From Mansonella perstans (taxonomy: Eukaryota > Nematoda > Chromadorea > Rhabditida > Onchocercidae), in contig JBAMDO010000069.1 of the NCBI GenBank assembly GCA_037074765.1, positions 78,501-142,500 on the forward strand: a stretch of DNA of 64,000 nucleotides. Direction: 5' to 3'. The notes below the pieces were generated by a model. The model had not been told where the DNA came from. It searched no databases and saw only the letters and a list, made by a program, of their open reading frames with translations. How positions within the stretch are numbered: position 1 is the stretch's first letter; the number at the start of each line of letters is the position of its first letter. Positions 38,131-51,357 of the stretch are shown piece after piece. Made by a program: the position numbers and the translations under genes.

Positions 38131-41100
38131 TTATCCGAGAGTTTGCTGAGCACAAAGATTAGCAATCGTTTGAAGGTCGCGTGTTTTGTTTTCTGTCAAT
38201 ACTTTTACAATTAGTAAACGATCGAAGATCTGATCCAGATCATTGATAATTTTAACACATGTTGCATCGTGAACTATTGATGTTGCCTGTTCTACTGTCG
38301 GTTTTGTTAATGTCGATGAAAATGTTATAGCATTTTTTGGTACCTGTGATTACAACAGATTATAATTACGATGAATTATGGTTGTAATTTCTTGTTTGCT
38401 AAATAAATGTTGATACTGTAAATTTGAAATTGATATTTGAAAACAAATAATGGAAAGTACAAAAGTAAGCATTGCAACAGTGTTAAAATGTGACCCTAAT
38501 GACTATATATATATGTTTCTAGTGAAATCATTCCCGTCTTAATATTCGCTCATTTTGAATACTTCATTTTTAAAAGTTTTTTAAAAAAATAAAAATTTTC
38601 ACCACTTCTGGTTCTTCATATTTTCGTACTTTCTCTTCTCCTGTAGCGGCGGAACCTGCAGTTGTAGGGAGAGTTGCATCTAATTTATGATAATTAATAT
38701 TAGAAAATTGTGTCCAGTTATTTTCGTAATACACTTCGTCTAGTTTTCATAATTCATGCTCATTTAATTATTTCAATTATTTTCATAATTCATTTCATTT
38801 AATTATTTTCATAACTCATTTCATTACTATTATAGTCAGCCAGAAAATTATTAATCCTTAAAAATTACGTGTTAGGAATTATACTTCTAAGTAAAGATAT
38901 ATCATAATGAAACTTAATTAGAAGAAATTAATTTACATGAAGCTGGTGGTGATAACCATCGTTCTGCTAGTTCTTCGGGACATGCAAAACTTAATTCTTC
39001 ACAGTCGGATGTACATTTTACATCAATAGCATTATTAGTAAATTCCTTGAATTATAAAAAAATTATTTTAAGCTTAAAAATTATTAAGTAAAAATATAAG
39101 TAATGATTGAGCAATTTAAGTAGTTAAATAATTAACTCGAAAATAATTAGGCAAAAATACGATTGCTAGATTTTCAATTTCATCAGGGTATAACTGAATG
39201 ACTTTTATTTTTGTATCTGAAGTTTGAATTGGTATAATTTTTGGTATCAAACAATTCTTTGCAGCAATTTCATCTAATAAAGCATCAATGGTGCAAATAA
39301 TTTCATCCCGACGTTTCGCAGTCCAACATTCTCTACGACTAACAACCTGAAATATGTTTGCGTGATTAATTAAGTTTCCATTAGAATTTATTAATTACTT
39401 TCAAGTTTTGCTTATCATGCTAAATTTGTTGCCATCAGATGGAATTAAAGTGGTAACGAGATTTTTAACAAATACCCAAACTTTTTTGGTCTATTATGCG
39501 ATGATAATAGATTAAGCCAGGAACAACTGAGATTATTGAACTCTTCAATTTGTTACGTTTATTTGGTTTCTTGAACGTGATCGCTCATTTGACGTTTACA
39601 TACACTACAATATATCATGATAAACCTTGCCATAGTCTTTATCGTTAGGCATGCAATATATACGTTGCTGTATGCATTCTTCAGCTTTCCAGAGATCATC
39701 TAAATACACAAAATTACGATGAAAATTAACTGCTGAAGTGCTATTTTTCTGAATTAAATTGTTTTAATTAATTTTCAAACCGAAAATTGACAAATTTTAT
39801 CTCTCTCTTATTAACATGATGAAATATGTATACCAGATTTTCAAAATACTTAATTAAAGAAGAACTGGAATAGAGAAAAATGAACGATATAGGAATTAAT
39901 TTAAAATTTAGAAATTAAAATTTTAAGCTAAACTACCCGTAACACAGAGTTCGGGTACAAAGCGAAAAAACCGGTCACGTCCATAGTGTACGAAATCGCT
40001 GCTCAATGGACGAAAAATGACGTCAATTCGACGTTCTCTAATTAATTGGTGCAAACCTCTAAAACAGTAGCAACTTGTTTTATTTACCTAATATTATTTA
40101 TCCCAAGTTAATATATTTATTTGATATAAATTATTGTGCAAATATCAAGTAAAACAGAATTGAAATTGAAACTTTTGGATTTGAAATAAACGAATAAATA
40201 AGCTTTTCTGCGAAAAAAATTCTTAAAATTGCTTTTTTTGATTTTAAAAACGGTCACAAAATTATTTTATTTGAACAAATAATTTTTGAAATCGATTTTG
40301 TCAAATGAAAAATATTAAAAGATAAAAGAAAAACTTGTAAGAATCCTCCTTTGCTATGTCATCAAATCGATCACCAGATAATACGCTACCACCATAACGC
40401 TCCGCAAATTCCAATACGTATAAATCATCGTAATTGATGAATGCCGGTCGACCAGCACGTGCCGCACGAGCTGGCGTAAATGTTAGCACATCCAAACATT
40501 GTAATTTCTGTAAATCATTTAAGCCATTAATTAATAATCTTTCCGTAATCTATCTCGTTGCTTACTTTTTCACTATTAATTTAATTTTTAAGTATATTTC
40601 TTTATTGCTTATTTTTCTAAAAAAAAAAATTTTCAACACTTTTTTGATTTCTTTAAGAATTTTTACGTATTTCTTGCAAATTCATACTGGAGAAACAAGG
40701 AAATGTTGAACATTCGTTAAAAATTTTTTCGTTAAAAACATTCGTTAAAAAAAAAATTTTAAAACTCCAATTTCACTTATTAATTATTGCCGTCGAATAT
40801 TTTGTGATGCTATTATTTTGTCCTCTAAGTTTATATAATTGAAACTACGTTATTTAATGTCATTTCTATGCTCAAATATTTGAAAATTTTTGGATAAAAC
40901 AAACCGGAAGAATTTGTGCATTGGTGACATTAAAATTGTTTCTATTGTTGTAAATCACCGGTAAAAACACGACAACATCCAAATCTCGAATCAATAAAAA
41001 TCTTACAATTGCCAGCAAACCAGCGCAGTTAACATTTCCGGAAAATTATTCTTGAATGGAGTAAGTTAGAATTAAAATTTTCGAAGCAAAAATTGTCACT

Positions 41101-41437
41101 CACAATTGCAATTTTAAAATAATAATCAAATCTTTGAATTGAAAATTGAGTCTATAAAATATTTTCGGAAAACTACTCGTACTTTTTTTTCTTCGCTGGT
41201 CAAAACTTACTCACGATCTATTCCGCATGAACTACGCGCAATGTTACAACCATCGATAACAATAAGACGTTGTACAGCAGATTCGGATGGTTTTACATAG
41301 ATTCGTTCACGTATTCGATCAAACGGATACATCACAAGACTGCGTAGTATTTTTGAGAAATTAATAAATTTCCAATGGAAACAAAACTTAGTGTCTATTA
41401 ATACAATATTTTTCCGGGTGCCCTCATTCATAATCAA
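38131..41437 (-). CDS. Zc3h12a-like NYN-domain ribonuclease
   Basis: NYN (PIN-like) RNases of the Zc3h12a/Regnase group cleave mRNA in the cytoplasm. Minus-strand exons are 41437-41211 (a later ATG at 41332 is also possible), about 41040-40915, 40507-40335, 40058-39937, 39699-39626, 39346-39137, 39045-38937, 38679-38603 and 38343-38131 (TAA). The domain has the metal-site motifs RLIVIDGCNIARSS, LLIRDLDVVVFLP and GGSVLSGDRFDDIAK, with TPARAARAGRPAFINYDDLY and GRDRFFRFVPELC in the family order. The C-terminal third (about 145 residues) is not recognised, and no CCCH zinc finger was found, unlike vertebrate ZC3H12A. The acceptor of exon 2 could not be fixed: an in-frame TAA lies just upstream of the conserved part and no AG fits the phase. 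This could be an unusual junction or a base error. Confidence 0.78.
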
Positions 41438-43355
41438 TTACAATAGGTCATTGAACTTAAATGCTAACATTATTCATTATAATTAATTAACAATTGATGC
41501 CACTTGTTAATGTTTTATAATTATTATTCATTGCGATTTTATAATAATTTATATTAAGATTTTTCTTTCCCTTCCCATCCATTGAAAAAGAAATAAAATT
41601 CATGAAATTTCTTTGCTAAATTCCAAAAATTTGTGAGAATTAAAAATGAAATAAAACATACGTCAGAATGTGTTTGAGATTCACAGTCCGACCAATAGCG
41701 CGACAATTAAAATAATGAAATTACATTCCAAATTTTGGAATATAATTTAAAATAACTGAAATTTCCATGTGAATTCCAAGTTCAAGTTTAGTTTAAATAA
41801 ATTAATCAATAAATGGAAAAAACACTTTTCTAACACTGTAAATAATTTATAAATTACTTACAAAACTCACCTGCTAAACGTTACCAACACTTTTCGGAAA
41901 TAAGTTTATATTTTTAAATTAATTCCAATATAGGAATTGATTGATTGACTCTTGCATTTGTATAATTCAAACAAACATATCACTTTGATAAAAGTAGGAC
42001 TAGTTATTCAACAAGAATATAATGACTAAAATGAAATGAATAATGATGATAATATGGAATGGAATTGATTAAGATAAAATGAATAATCAAAATAATATGA
42101 AATGGAATCGATTTAATTTGACTTACTAAAACTTCATTAAAAAATTATTGCATTAAAAAGAATTATCATTTGTTGTAATATGTCTAATATAAATATATCA
42201 CCAAATATGTCACCGCATGTCATATAATGGGATTTATAAATTATGGCTTGAAGCATCGTTCGTCTCTTTTTATTTGTTTTCAGCTTTAATTAAAACTTTA
42301 AAATTTGATCAGTCGAAATTGGATTAAACAGGTATTTTCATAATTTTCAACTGTCAACAATTTCTCCAACAGGTTAAAAGTAAATTTTTGAAACAAAGAG
42401 AGCATTAGTTGCAAAATTCAAATCATCTCATTTCACATTTCAAATGCGTCTAATAAACTTCGTCATTTTCGGCAATCCTACAAAAGCATTTGCTAATTAA
42501 TTAACTCTTGGCATTGGTGTCACTTCCAAATATAACTCTTCGTTTTTTGCTTGAATAAGAAATGTTGTTTATTTTATTCGGCCTATTATTCAACGTATAT
42601 GTTATCTATTTTCAAAATTCTTTAAATTTTTTTTAAACATTTAAATTTAGTGCTAACCGAACCGAGATAAATTTCGTCATTCGCAATTCTTGTAAGCATG
42701 TGCCAATTGTATATGTAAAACTTCTCGCAATTGTTTTGGTTCCTTTTGTGATTTCTCATTTTTTGCTTTTTTTTGGAAAGACTGATTCATTCAATTAAAC
42801 TTTGCAAATTTAATATTTAATTAATTTCGAACTTTGACAAATTTTATTTGAAAAATAAAAATGATAAGCCATTGTGAAAATTATCGGATCGTTATTTGCT
42901 AGTGGTAATTTTAAGTCTACATTTTACAATCTGCATGATATTATTAAAATTTTAAAATATTAGTTCTTGAGTAAGCATGCCTTACTATAATATACTTTGC
43001 CTCATTGCACTGTCAGTAAGATATCAGACGCGTTTAATACCTAGTATACATTGTGATCAGTAAATTTAAAATACATCATTTTGTATATTTTATGGTATAT
43101 TAGTTCTTGAATAAGCATACCTTACTATGACACACTTTGTATCATTGCATTGTCTGTAATAAATTTCAGATACGTTTAATACTTAATATACTTCTATTGA
43201 TAGCTATGATTTTTATATTACTAAAATGCATAATGAACCATTAAATGGTGAATAAGATATTGATTTAGCACTGTACTAAATTCCTAGTAATTGTAAAATA
43301 ATTCAACGGTACTGATACAGTACATGCAAATTGTTATTTTTAGAAGACAATTATA
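41438..43355. other. Divergent intergenic region
   Basis: Lies between the 5' ends of the NYN RNase gene (minus) and the riboflavin transporter gene (plus), so it should hold both promoters. No exon was seen. It has AATGG/AATAAT-type short repeats at about 42030-42120 and an approximate duplication of about 100 bases (42955-43060 against 43095-43200). Confidence 0.6.
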
Positions 43356-46300
43356 ATGAAGATCAAATTATCAATATATATTTGCGTCGTATTATTCGGC
43401 TCCACATCGTGGTTGAGCACAAATTCGGTATGGATGCAACTACCGTTACTCACCGAGAAACTGCCAGAAGGATGGAGTTTACCGTCATATTTAACTGTTG
43501 TCGTACAGGTAAGCTAAAGTGTATTTAGGTAAAAGAATTTATTAGAGTTCCAATACGCAAGTCATAAAGTACCTTTTCATGAAAGTGTTACCGATAGAGT
43601 AAGCTGTCGGACGTAACCATCAAAGGTGACCAGTTCAGATCTAGAAGGGTAGATGATTCGATCTATTTTATTTTTGTTTTGATTTTTTAAGCAAAAATTC
43701 AACAATTAATTTAATTTGTCACTGGCAAGAACTCTACCTAGGTTGAGTAGTATATGGTAGTTTGTAAATATTGTGTTATCTAACTTAATCCTGCAAATGA
43801 TTCCATCCATTGGCGTCGCAAAGTTTGCGACTTGGCTTTTCGTACTCTGCTCATAAAATTAAACCGCAACAAAGACCCACTGTTCTAGGAACTTTTTAGT
43901 TAATTGAGATAAGTGCATTGCTAAGTGATGGCGATGAGTTTATTTTTAATGTAATTAATTAAAAGTAATTTAGAGCTAAAACAGATCCAGATATCACCTA
44001 ATTCATAGCCCAATATTTGTGGGATCAAATTATACCTATATATTGTATCCTCCTACAGTCAGTGTTCTGCTCATATTTATTTCTTTCAAATGTTTTAGAT
44101 TGCTTGTATTGGTCCATTGGTTTACAGTATCATATATAAGTTTTCAAAAATATCATGTTCTATACCAGCTATAATCTTAGCATTACTTATATTTTGCTGT
44201 TCGTGCACCGTTTTGATGGCACTATTTTGGTCTCAAACTGTCTTCCTGTTGGGACAAGAACGATCTGTGATATTGATGATACTACTTTTTGGTTCGTATC
44301 TTTTCTCTTATATTAGCGCAGTGATGATTTATAAGTAACAATGTATTATTATTCTGCAACCTATTGGCGGAGAATTGAGAACGGAGTCTGGTTCAACTCC
44401 TAAATGCTGTGTTGCCTGTAAGTACATAGCTTTAATCTCGGCAAGTAATATAGATCACTGATTTCCATTAAGATCTGGAAAAAATATATGTCATATAAAT
44501 TGTAATACTTTCCAGGTATGGCATTAGTCAATGCAACATCAAATGTACTCTTCATGCCATATATGTCTACATTTCATGCTTCTTATTTAACAGCATATTT
44601 TGTCGGCATGGGCTTAAGTTCTCTATTTCCGAGTATCGTTTCGGTTTTGCAAGGTTTTTCTTAATACATACCTTTATCTTTACTAATTAGCAATAATCTG
44701 AGAATACCGAAATTAAATTAAATGGTCGCTAGTTGATATTGTTCAGTCTGAATTTTTGATAAAAAAGCGTTTCATACGGAAAATTGTCGTAGAAAAATGT
44801 GAAAGATCTGATGAAAATGGTAGTAAAAATTAATTATCTGTTCTATTTCATTTCTTATTCATTTCATAGGAAGTGGTGATAATTGCGTTGTTATAAATGG
44901 AACTTCAGTTCAGACCAGTGGCATTTTGCAGTTTGGTGTTGCAGAATTTAATTTTATCATGCTCAGTTGGCTGCTTCTCGCTACTGCTGCATTTATTTAT
45001 CTTAAAAGTGCTGAAACCACCGGAAAAAAAGAACAATCTTCAACAGATCAATCGGTTATGAAATCATCGTTTCTGCTTAATGAATCTAGCTCAGTCACTG
45101 ATTGTCAATTTAATTCTCTGAATGTTAGTTTGCTGTTTTTCTGCTTATTTTTTATATTATTTGAGAAAGAAGGCTTTGCTAATACTACTGCATCTCTTAT
45201 TGGTGGTAAATTTGCACCATCAATTAACCTGCAAGGAGAAAAATTGCTGTGTTTAACGTCAAGCTATTCATCTTAACCTGCTTATTAAGCTACCGATGGT
45301 TCTGATCTAGCTTTGCCACATGTTGTTTTTTGATTTATTTTCCAAATTCCCCAGTAATACTCTGCGCCGTGTTTTGACACTAATTTTCATTGCTATTCTC
45401 ATGCTATCTTGAGATGATCAGTTGGATTTTGTGCGATTTCGTAGAATATTTGCTACAAAAGTGCAGTTAATTGTTCATAAAATTTGTACAGTAAAGCCTG
45501 ATTCTGCTTGGTTTTTTTTTCAGAAATGTACTGAAACGTGTATCTCTGTAGACAGATTACACACCAATAAGTTACGACTCGGATTATTATTATTTTTGAT
45601 GGCTTTTGTAAATGCTCAAATGAATGGAATAGTTCCGAGTGTTCATAGTTACGCATCTTTGCCTTTCTCTCAGGTTTCGTTTTTCGAAGGTTGTCGAATT
45701 TAATAATATGAATTTTTTCCATCCATACTGTTCGGTAGCTTTATTAGGCTTGAATTAGTCTCTGAGCCATAGCTATATTCTCATGGATAATCTGTTGTCC
45801 TTATGCTTATAAGCTTTACTACTATCACACTATGATAGTTTGCTAAGGAACGTCTGTCTGCCTACTGGATTTATCATCAATCAGTTTTTTTTTTTCAGTT
45901 ATGACTCCTCTTATGTAGTTTTAAGGATATTTTTGACATATCTATGTTTAAATCACTATCGATTTTACTTACAATTTATTTTGCAGAAAACATATCATCT
46001 TGGTTTAACATTATCGAATATAATAGCACCGATTGCTTGTTTTCTACCTCTTTTTGTGAAAATCACTCATTTATTTGTATTGGTATTATTAACGATGGTT
46101 TCAACATTACTAACCGGATTGATTGTCACTTTTGCAGCTATGAGTCCAACACCTATTTTGCAATTTTCTCCATGGGGATCTATTCTCATTGTATGTTAAT
46201 TTAATAATTAATGAGGGATTTATGTTGTCTTAAATTTTGCTTGTCAAATTTTTTTGAATCTCCAGATATATTTCAGTAAGATTCATGTTAGAATTTCGAG

Positions 46301-47219
46301 ATTCAAATTTAAATATATAATGTATATTAAGTAGCCATCAGTATTTTTTTAAATCTCATTTTTTAAATTAACATCAGCAATATTTATTAGTATTTATGAA
46401 GATTAACATCGTCGATAACTTTCTTTTTTTTCTTTGCTTTACATTCCACCATATTACATTGAAGGGATTAAAATACTAAAAAGAAGATTTTATCTCTATG
46501 TTTACTTGAATGAGTAACAAAAACAATTACTGCAGATGACAAGTTTTATATTAATTAGTCATTTTTACTTATATTAATTACTCAGTAATGATGCATACCA
46601 GCAAGGAACCAAGATTAATAACAGTGAGAAGAAGTTAGTAAAAGCTTTGATAAAAAAAAAAATAATAAGTTTTAACTTATTTGATTAATTTTTAGATATT
46701 CATAGTGGTTTGCTCTGAAGCTTTGAATGCTTTCCTTCGAACTGTTCTTGCAACTCTGCTAGGTGATAGTGCAAGCGACAATGAAATACGACTTTTCTGG
46801 GGTGGTGTATTTATACAGGTTCTATTACAGAAATTTTAAACTCCAAATTAATTTAATTTAGCGAAAAGTTGAGCATATCCACAAAGTTTTCGCAAATTTT
46901 CCCATGATATATGTAGTTCTTCTTTCATTAAGGTATGCTCCCCTAATTTTCTTGATTGTAAAAATTAGATATTTTATTTGTAGCTGTATAACTTTAAATC
47001 TACCCCAATTTAATATCATGAATATCATTCATGATATTAAATTCTTAACGTAATGACAAAATTTAGCTTATATTACTGGGTTTACTTCATTTATTCAGCT
47101 TTTTTATCACTTTTACTTAATTTTTGTTTTTTCAGATCGGATCATTTCTAGGTTCTATTGCTATGTTTCCACTGATCAATATCTTTCATTTATTTGTTCC
47201 TGCACCGCCATGTCAATAA
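43356..47219 (+). CDS. rft-1: Riboflavin transporter, SLC52 family
   Basis: SLC52 proteins are plasma-membrane facilitators for vitamin B2. Eight exons join in phase: 43356-43508, 44099-44291, 44516-44653, 44870-45123, 45524-45673, 45987-46190, 46696-46818 and 47136-47219 (432 residues, usual length). The N-terminus matches the family closely: VVLFGSTSWLSTNSVWMQLP and LTEKLPEGWSLPSYLTVVVQ. Later blocks are LACIGPLVYS-like, ALVNATSNVLFMPYMSTFHA, YLTAYFVGMGLSSLFPSIVS and LLFLMAFVNAQMNGIVPSVH, with about 11 membrane segments in all. The donor of exon 2 (GTTCGT) was chosen because it alone keeps the frame. C. elegans has rft-1 and rft-2; which of these is the true orthologue is not decided. A 17-base-arm hairpin sits in intron 7. 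Confidence 0.92.
47007..47043. repeat. Perfect hairpin in riboflavin transporter intron 7
   Basis: Arms of 17 bases (47007-47023, AATTTAATATCATGAAT, and 47027-47043) around a 3-base ATC loop, about 90 bases before the final exon. The intron transcript could fold here. Confidence 0.95.
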
Positions 47220-47433
47220 TGTCTTTTGTTGTCAGTATTTTGATTTCATTTCATTTCTTCAAAAACTTTATAATCAGTTTGTTTTATTTTCGGAAACAGT
47301 TTTGGTTCCAAATCGTCTTTGCAAATTTCAATTCTTCATCAATAATTTAGAAATTTGACACTTTTAATCTGCTTTTTATGAGCCGTTCTTTATATTCTGA
47401 TTAATGAAAGTAAATGTTAAACATGCTGTTCGA

Positions 47434-47564
47434 TTGACGATTAAGATTTGATATTATGAGAAAAGCTTTAATATATACTTTTTGCTTACAGATACTGCGG
47501 TAGCCGAGGGAATAAAAGATTATGATCAATAGTAATAATTGAAATATCAAATCTTAATCGTCAA
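47434..47564. repeat. Inverted repeat, 22-base arms
   Basis: Arms TTGACGATTAAGATTTGATATT (47434-47455, given only to mark the motif core) and its exact reverse complement at 47543-47564, with an 87-base loop. It lies about 215 bases past the transporter stop, within the likely 3' UTR or just beyond it. Confidence 0.9.
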
Positions 47565-47829
47565 AAAATGGTAAAAACTGTCTCTGGGTCAAGAAATCAT
47601 TAAATTTTCGTATACTTACAAATTTATCAGTCTTAATTGATCTTTCATGTCATTCTGCGGAGCTTTTCATTTTTTTTTTTTTTTAATGAAAATTCTTGTT
47701 TTGTTACCAAAAATTTCTTCACCTTGATACCATCTTTAGTTTATTATATTTTTTCTTTGTAGCTTAGGAAAATTCATATATATGGTGAGGTAAATAAATA
47801 ATACTTATCTTACAAATTTATCTTACAAC

Positions 47830-48000
47830 TTTGTAGCTCAGCAGAATCCTATGTATCGTTATATAAATAAGCAATATTTATATAACGGCTTTGTAGCTTA
47901 GCAGAATCCATGTGTATCGTTAGTTAAATAAATAATACTTATTTTACAGCTTTGTAGCTTAGCAGAATCCATATGTATCGTTAGGTAAATAAATAATCTT
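47830..48000 (+). repeat. Three-unit tandem repeat, unit about 60 bases
   Basis: Each unit has CTTTGTAGCTTAGCAGAATCC, then ATGTATCGTTA and an AT-rich segment with AAATAAATAAT. Units start near 47831, 47890 and 47950. Confidence 0.85.
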
Positions 48001-48087
48001 ACAGTTTCTTTAATTGTTGTATGTTTTCACAACCAAGCTGTAAATATTACAACTAACAATGAGATATCCTCCCATTGCATTACTCTT

Positions 48088-51013
48088 ATGAATGAAAAAA
48101 AAAGCAAAGAACTAAAAATGGTCTGGTCAATGATTTTTTCGAAATTATCATACGACAATAGAATTTTGGAAATAATGGCATTGGACGATTATAAAAGGAG
48201 TTTATTTCAACCAAGTTTACCACTTCGAAATTACTCACAGTGTGAGTTGCGGTGCTTCTTTAAAGATGTAAGAGGGTAAAAATTTCAAGGCTTCAAAAAT
48301 TACAAACAGTAAAGTAGCTTAATCATAGATATTTTCTAAAAAATGTTTCACTTTTGATAAAATTTTAAATTTCAAAAAAAATTTATAAAATTCCAGAAAT
48401 TTTTTGACTTATTTTTGGATTCTTTTTTTTTTTTTTTTTGGAAATATATCTTTGCCTTCTTTACATTTTATTTATTTTTCTCATTTCCAATTCCGAGAAT
48501 ATTTCATTGAGTCTGATAAATAATCATGGATCTAAATTAAAAATGATGAATTATGTTTGTAAATTCATAGTAAAAAATAATAATTTGGTATATAACAGTG
48601 TTTTTATAAAATTGATCAAATTCAACTTAGTAATTTAATTAACGTATATTTTAATTAACTCGCAAACTTAATTAATTAACTTGTGCTTTAATTAACTGCA
48701 AGTAATTTAATTAACTTGCATGGGACATCATCGTTTTTGATATTAAAGTATCGATGGGAAATTTAAATCGTATCTTTTCCTATTCATCTATTTTATTACA
48801 TTCATAAGGCTGAATAATGGACCAAAATTAACAATAAATTCATTTGGTGACATTCAACCAGTATTCTCGCAACTATTGCATAATTTACCGCCACAAGCAG
48901 AAAAATGTGTTAATTTATTGGAAGATAGCATCGGTGTCACTCGAGAAAATGTTAATTTTCATTTAAAAAAATTTCTTAGCTGAAACAATTCTTTTTCTTC
49001 ATTCGTTCTTTGCTTTTTGTTTGTAATTTATTCGCGATATCGATTATAATATCACTTTGATTGGCTAGTAATACGGAATTTATCAAGTCAACATTATGCT
49101 AATTAAGAAAAGATTTAATGATCGGAATAATGCCGCTAATCATTGTAACACTTTGATTGGCTAGTAATACTAGTAATATTCTGAATGTATCAAGTCAACT
49201 TTAAGCTCATTAAGGTAAGCATTTAGTGGTCGGAATAACGCCACTATCGATTATAGCATTTTGATTGTTGACTGGCTAAAACTAATATGCTATAGGAGTG
49301 ACTTTTGAAAGATGATGATGAATTAAGCAAAATATGAATCTTCATTTGACCTAAACACTAAATGAAGCCTTTTTTTTTGTATAATTAATCCTGTTTCATT
49401 CATTTCATTCGTTCTGTCATACTTTTGGTTTCATCAGCAGAAATCTAGTAATACATAATATTTAAATGTATTAATTAAGTCAATTAATTATCAAGTCGAT
49501 TTTAAGTTGATTAAGATAAGCATTTAAGTGGTCGAGAAGAATAAATGCAAATAAAATAAAAGAACGAATGAAAGGATTGTCTTTCCGTTCTCAAATAAAT
49601 CATTAACTTAATTTATCGAAATGAAAATTTATTTGAAATCAAATTAAATTGATTCAAAAACTGTATTGATCAAAAGGAAAAAAATTAGCCTAATTGCAGT
49701 GCAAGCTTTGATATATAGATTTACTTTCGTTTCCTTCTGTTTTTTTCTCGCTTCTCGACATTTCTATGCTTATAATTTATATTTAAAGCTTGCTTATGGA
49801 TTAATAGCATTAACGGCACTCTATTTGATGTTTGGTTCAGAAGGTCATTTCCTATGCGATCTCATCTGTTTCATATATCCAGCTTATCAGAGTTTACATG
49901 TATACTTTTATACTTTAAATTGATTAAAATTAATTGGGAATTTTTGAATAAAAAAAAACAAAGTGTGTCTCATTCATCCGGCCTATTGAAGTCTGCACAT
50001 ATGCTTTATATAAATTGATTAAAATTAATTTGAAATTTTTGAATGAAAAAAGAACAGAGAAAAAAATTTTAACGAAATAATCGATTACTTCGTTGTAATT
50101 GTCTCCATATATGGATGATATTTTCTTAAACTCTTGAGATTTTCCAGAAACTCGATCAACAATCGACAAAGGATACCTTAGAATTGCTTATGTATTGGAC
50201 AATCTTTGGTGTATTCACACTGACTGATCATTTTGCTGATGCTATCAATGGAATTTTACCAATTTATTGGCTTTTTAAGGTAGTTTGTCAAAGTTGAATG
50301 TGCGACATGTGAGTAAAGTTGGAAATGACAATTTAATGAAATTATTTGAGAGCTAAATAGAGAAATAGTGAAATAACCAAGGGAGTTGGGAGACAGCGCC
50401 AAATGTTCCGGGTATGTTCCATTTATTAAAGAAATGGGACAGTGTTAATGTTTTTTGTCCTTGTTATCGGTCTGGATGGAATATTAGTTTCTGGATGAGA
50501 TGAAAAGCATGAGTGAAGAAAAGTTAAAGGAGGGATGACATTTTGATGAGTCCAAATAATTTTTAATTAAGGAGTTTGCTTTTCCCCGCTGCATACATAA
50601 TTCATTCATTCCTAAAATTTTTTTCTAACTTTATGTAATCCATAAAATAGTCCAAAAGTCTTGAGTAGCAAACAGCTATCAAAGTTGACCTTTTCCTCTC
50701 ACCCAGATCTTTTAACAATTTATGAGAAGGTTCCGGAAGTTATTCAGATCGTTTCACTAATTTTTCATTTTCATAAACTTTTAATTCATTAAATTAATCA
50801 TTTCATTTTAATCATCTTGGTTAAAATTCATCTCGTTTCTAATAAAATTTAATTAATTACAAAAATTAGTATTTTCTAATCAAACTACAGAGCACATTTT
50901 GTATGTATTTATTTTTGCCTCAAACTGATGGAGCAAATCGTTTCCGTAATACTGTAATGGCATCGTTCTTTAAAATATTGCATTATAAACCGCGTGAAAT
51001 TGTTTCATTGTAA
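48088..51013 (+). CDS. REEP5/Yop1-type (TB2/DP1/HVA22) membrane-shaping protein
   Basis: REEP/DP1 proteins insert hairpins that curve tubular ER. Exons are 48088-48275 (least certain), 48809-48950, 49789-49899, 50148-50279 and 50891-51009, the last carrying either a stop (TAA at 51011-51013) or a donor (GTAAGT). The core matches the family well: SIGVTREN, then GLIALTALYLMFGSEGHFLC, DLICFIYPAYQSL, LLMYWTIFGVFTLTDHFADA, INGILPIYWLFK, and FLPQTDGANRFRNTVMASFF. The N-terminal exon has no clear homology, and the REEP start may lie in exon 2. Total length is about 230 residues without the tail. The donor/stop overlap raises the chance of joining to the downstream adenylate kinase (see findings). 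Confidence 0.75.
49040..49560. repeat. Repeated intronic units in the REEP-like gene
   Basis: A unit of about 110 bases (containing CACTTTGATTGGCTAGTAATAC, then ATCAAGTCAAC and GATCGGAATAA or a close variant) occurs twice in tandem at about 49050-49270, with a third partial copy near 49490-49545. A separate duplication of about 100 bases lies at 49920-50050 around AATTGATTAAAATTAATT. Confidence 0.75.
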
Positions 51014-51357
51014 GTTTTGCTGGAAAACATTCTACATATTGTGGTTTAATTGAAATGATCAATTCAATAATCGACTTATCTAGAAAAGATTTATTTATTC
51101 CATTATTACAATTCCTTCGTAAATGAACATCATCAAATATTAAGTACAGTGCCATATTGTCACGTGATTGTCGAAGACTACATTTTTAGCCTATTTTCGA
51201 ACTGTCATTTAAAAGTTCAGTTCATGAAAGTGCCTTAATGAATGGAATTTGAAAAAACATTCATTGTCAATTCATTTATTGTTTCTTTTTCTGCTTCAAC
51301 TGAAATTCTAGATTTGAATTACAAATAAATCGATTAAAAGATGTCCAAATACCTGCA

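Larger units (their letters stand above)
47220..48087. other. Intergenic with inverted and tandem repeats
   Basis: Region between the riboflavin transporter and the REEP-like gene. It contains a 22-base inverted repeat (47434-47455 against 47543-47564) and a 3-unit tandem repeat at 47830-48000. No gene was seen. Confidence 0.65.
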
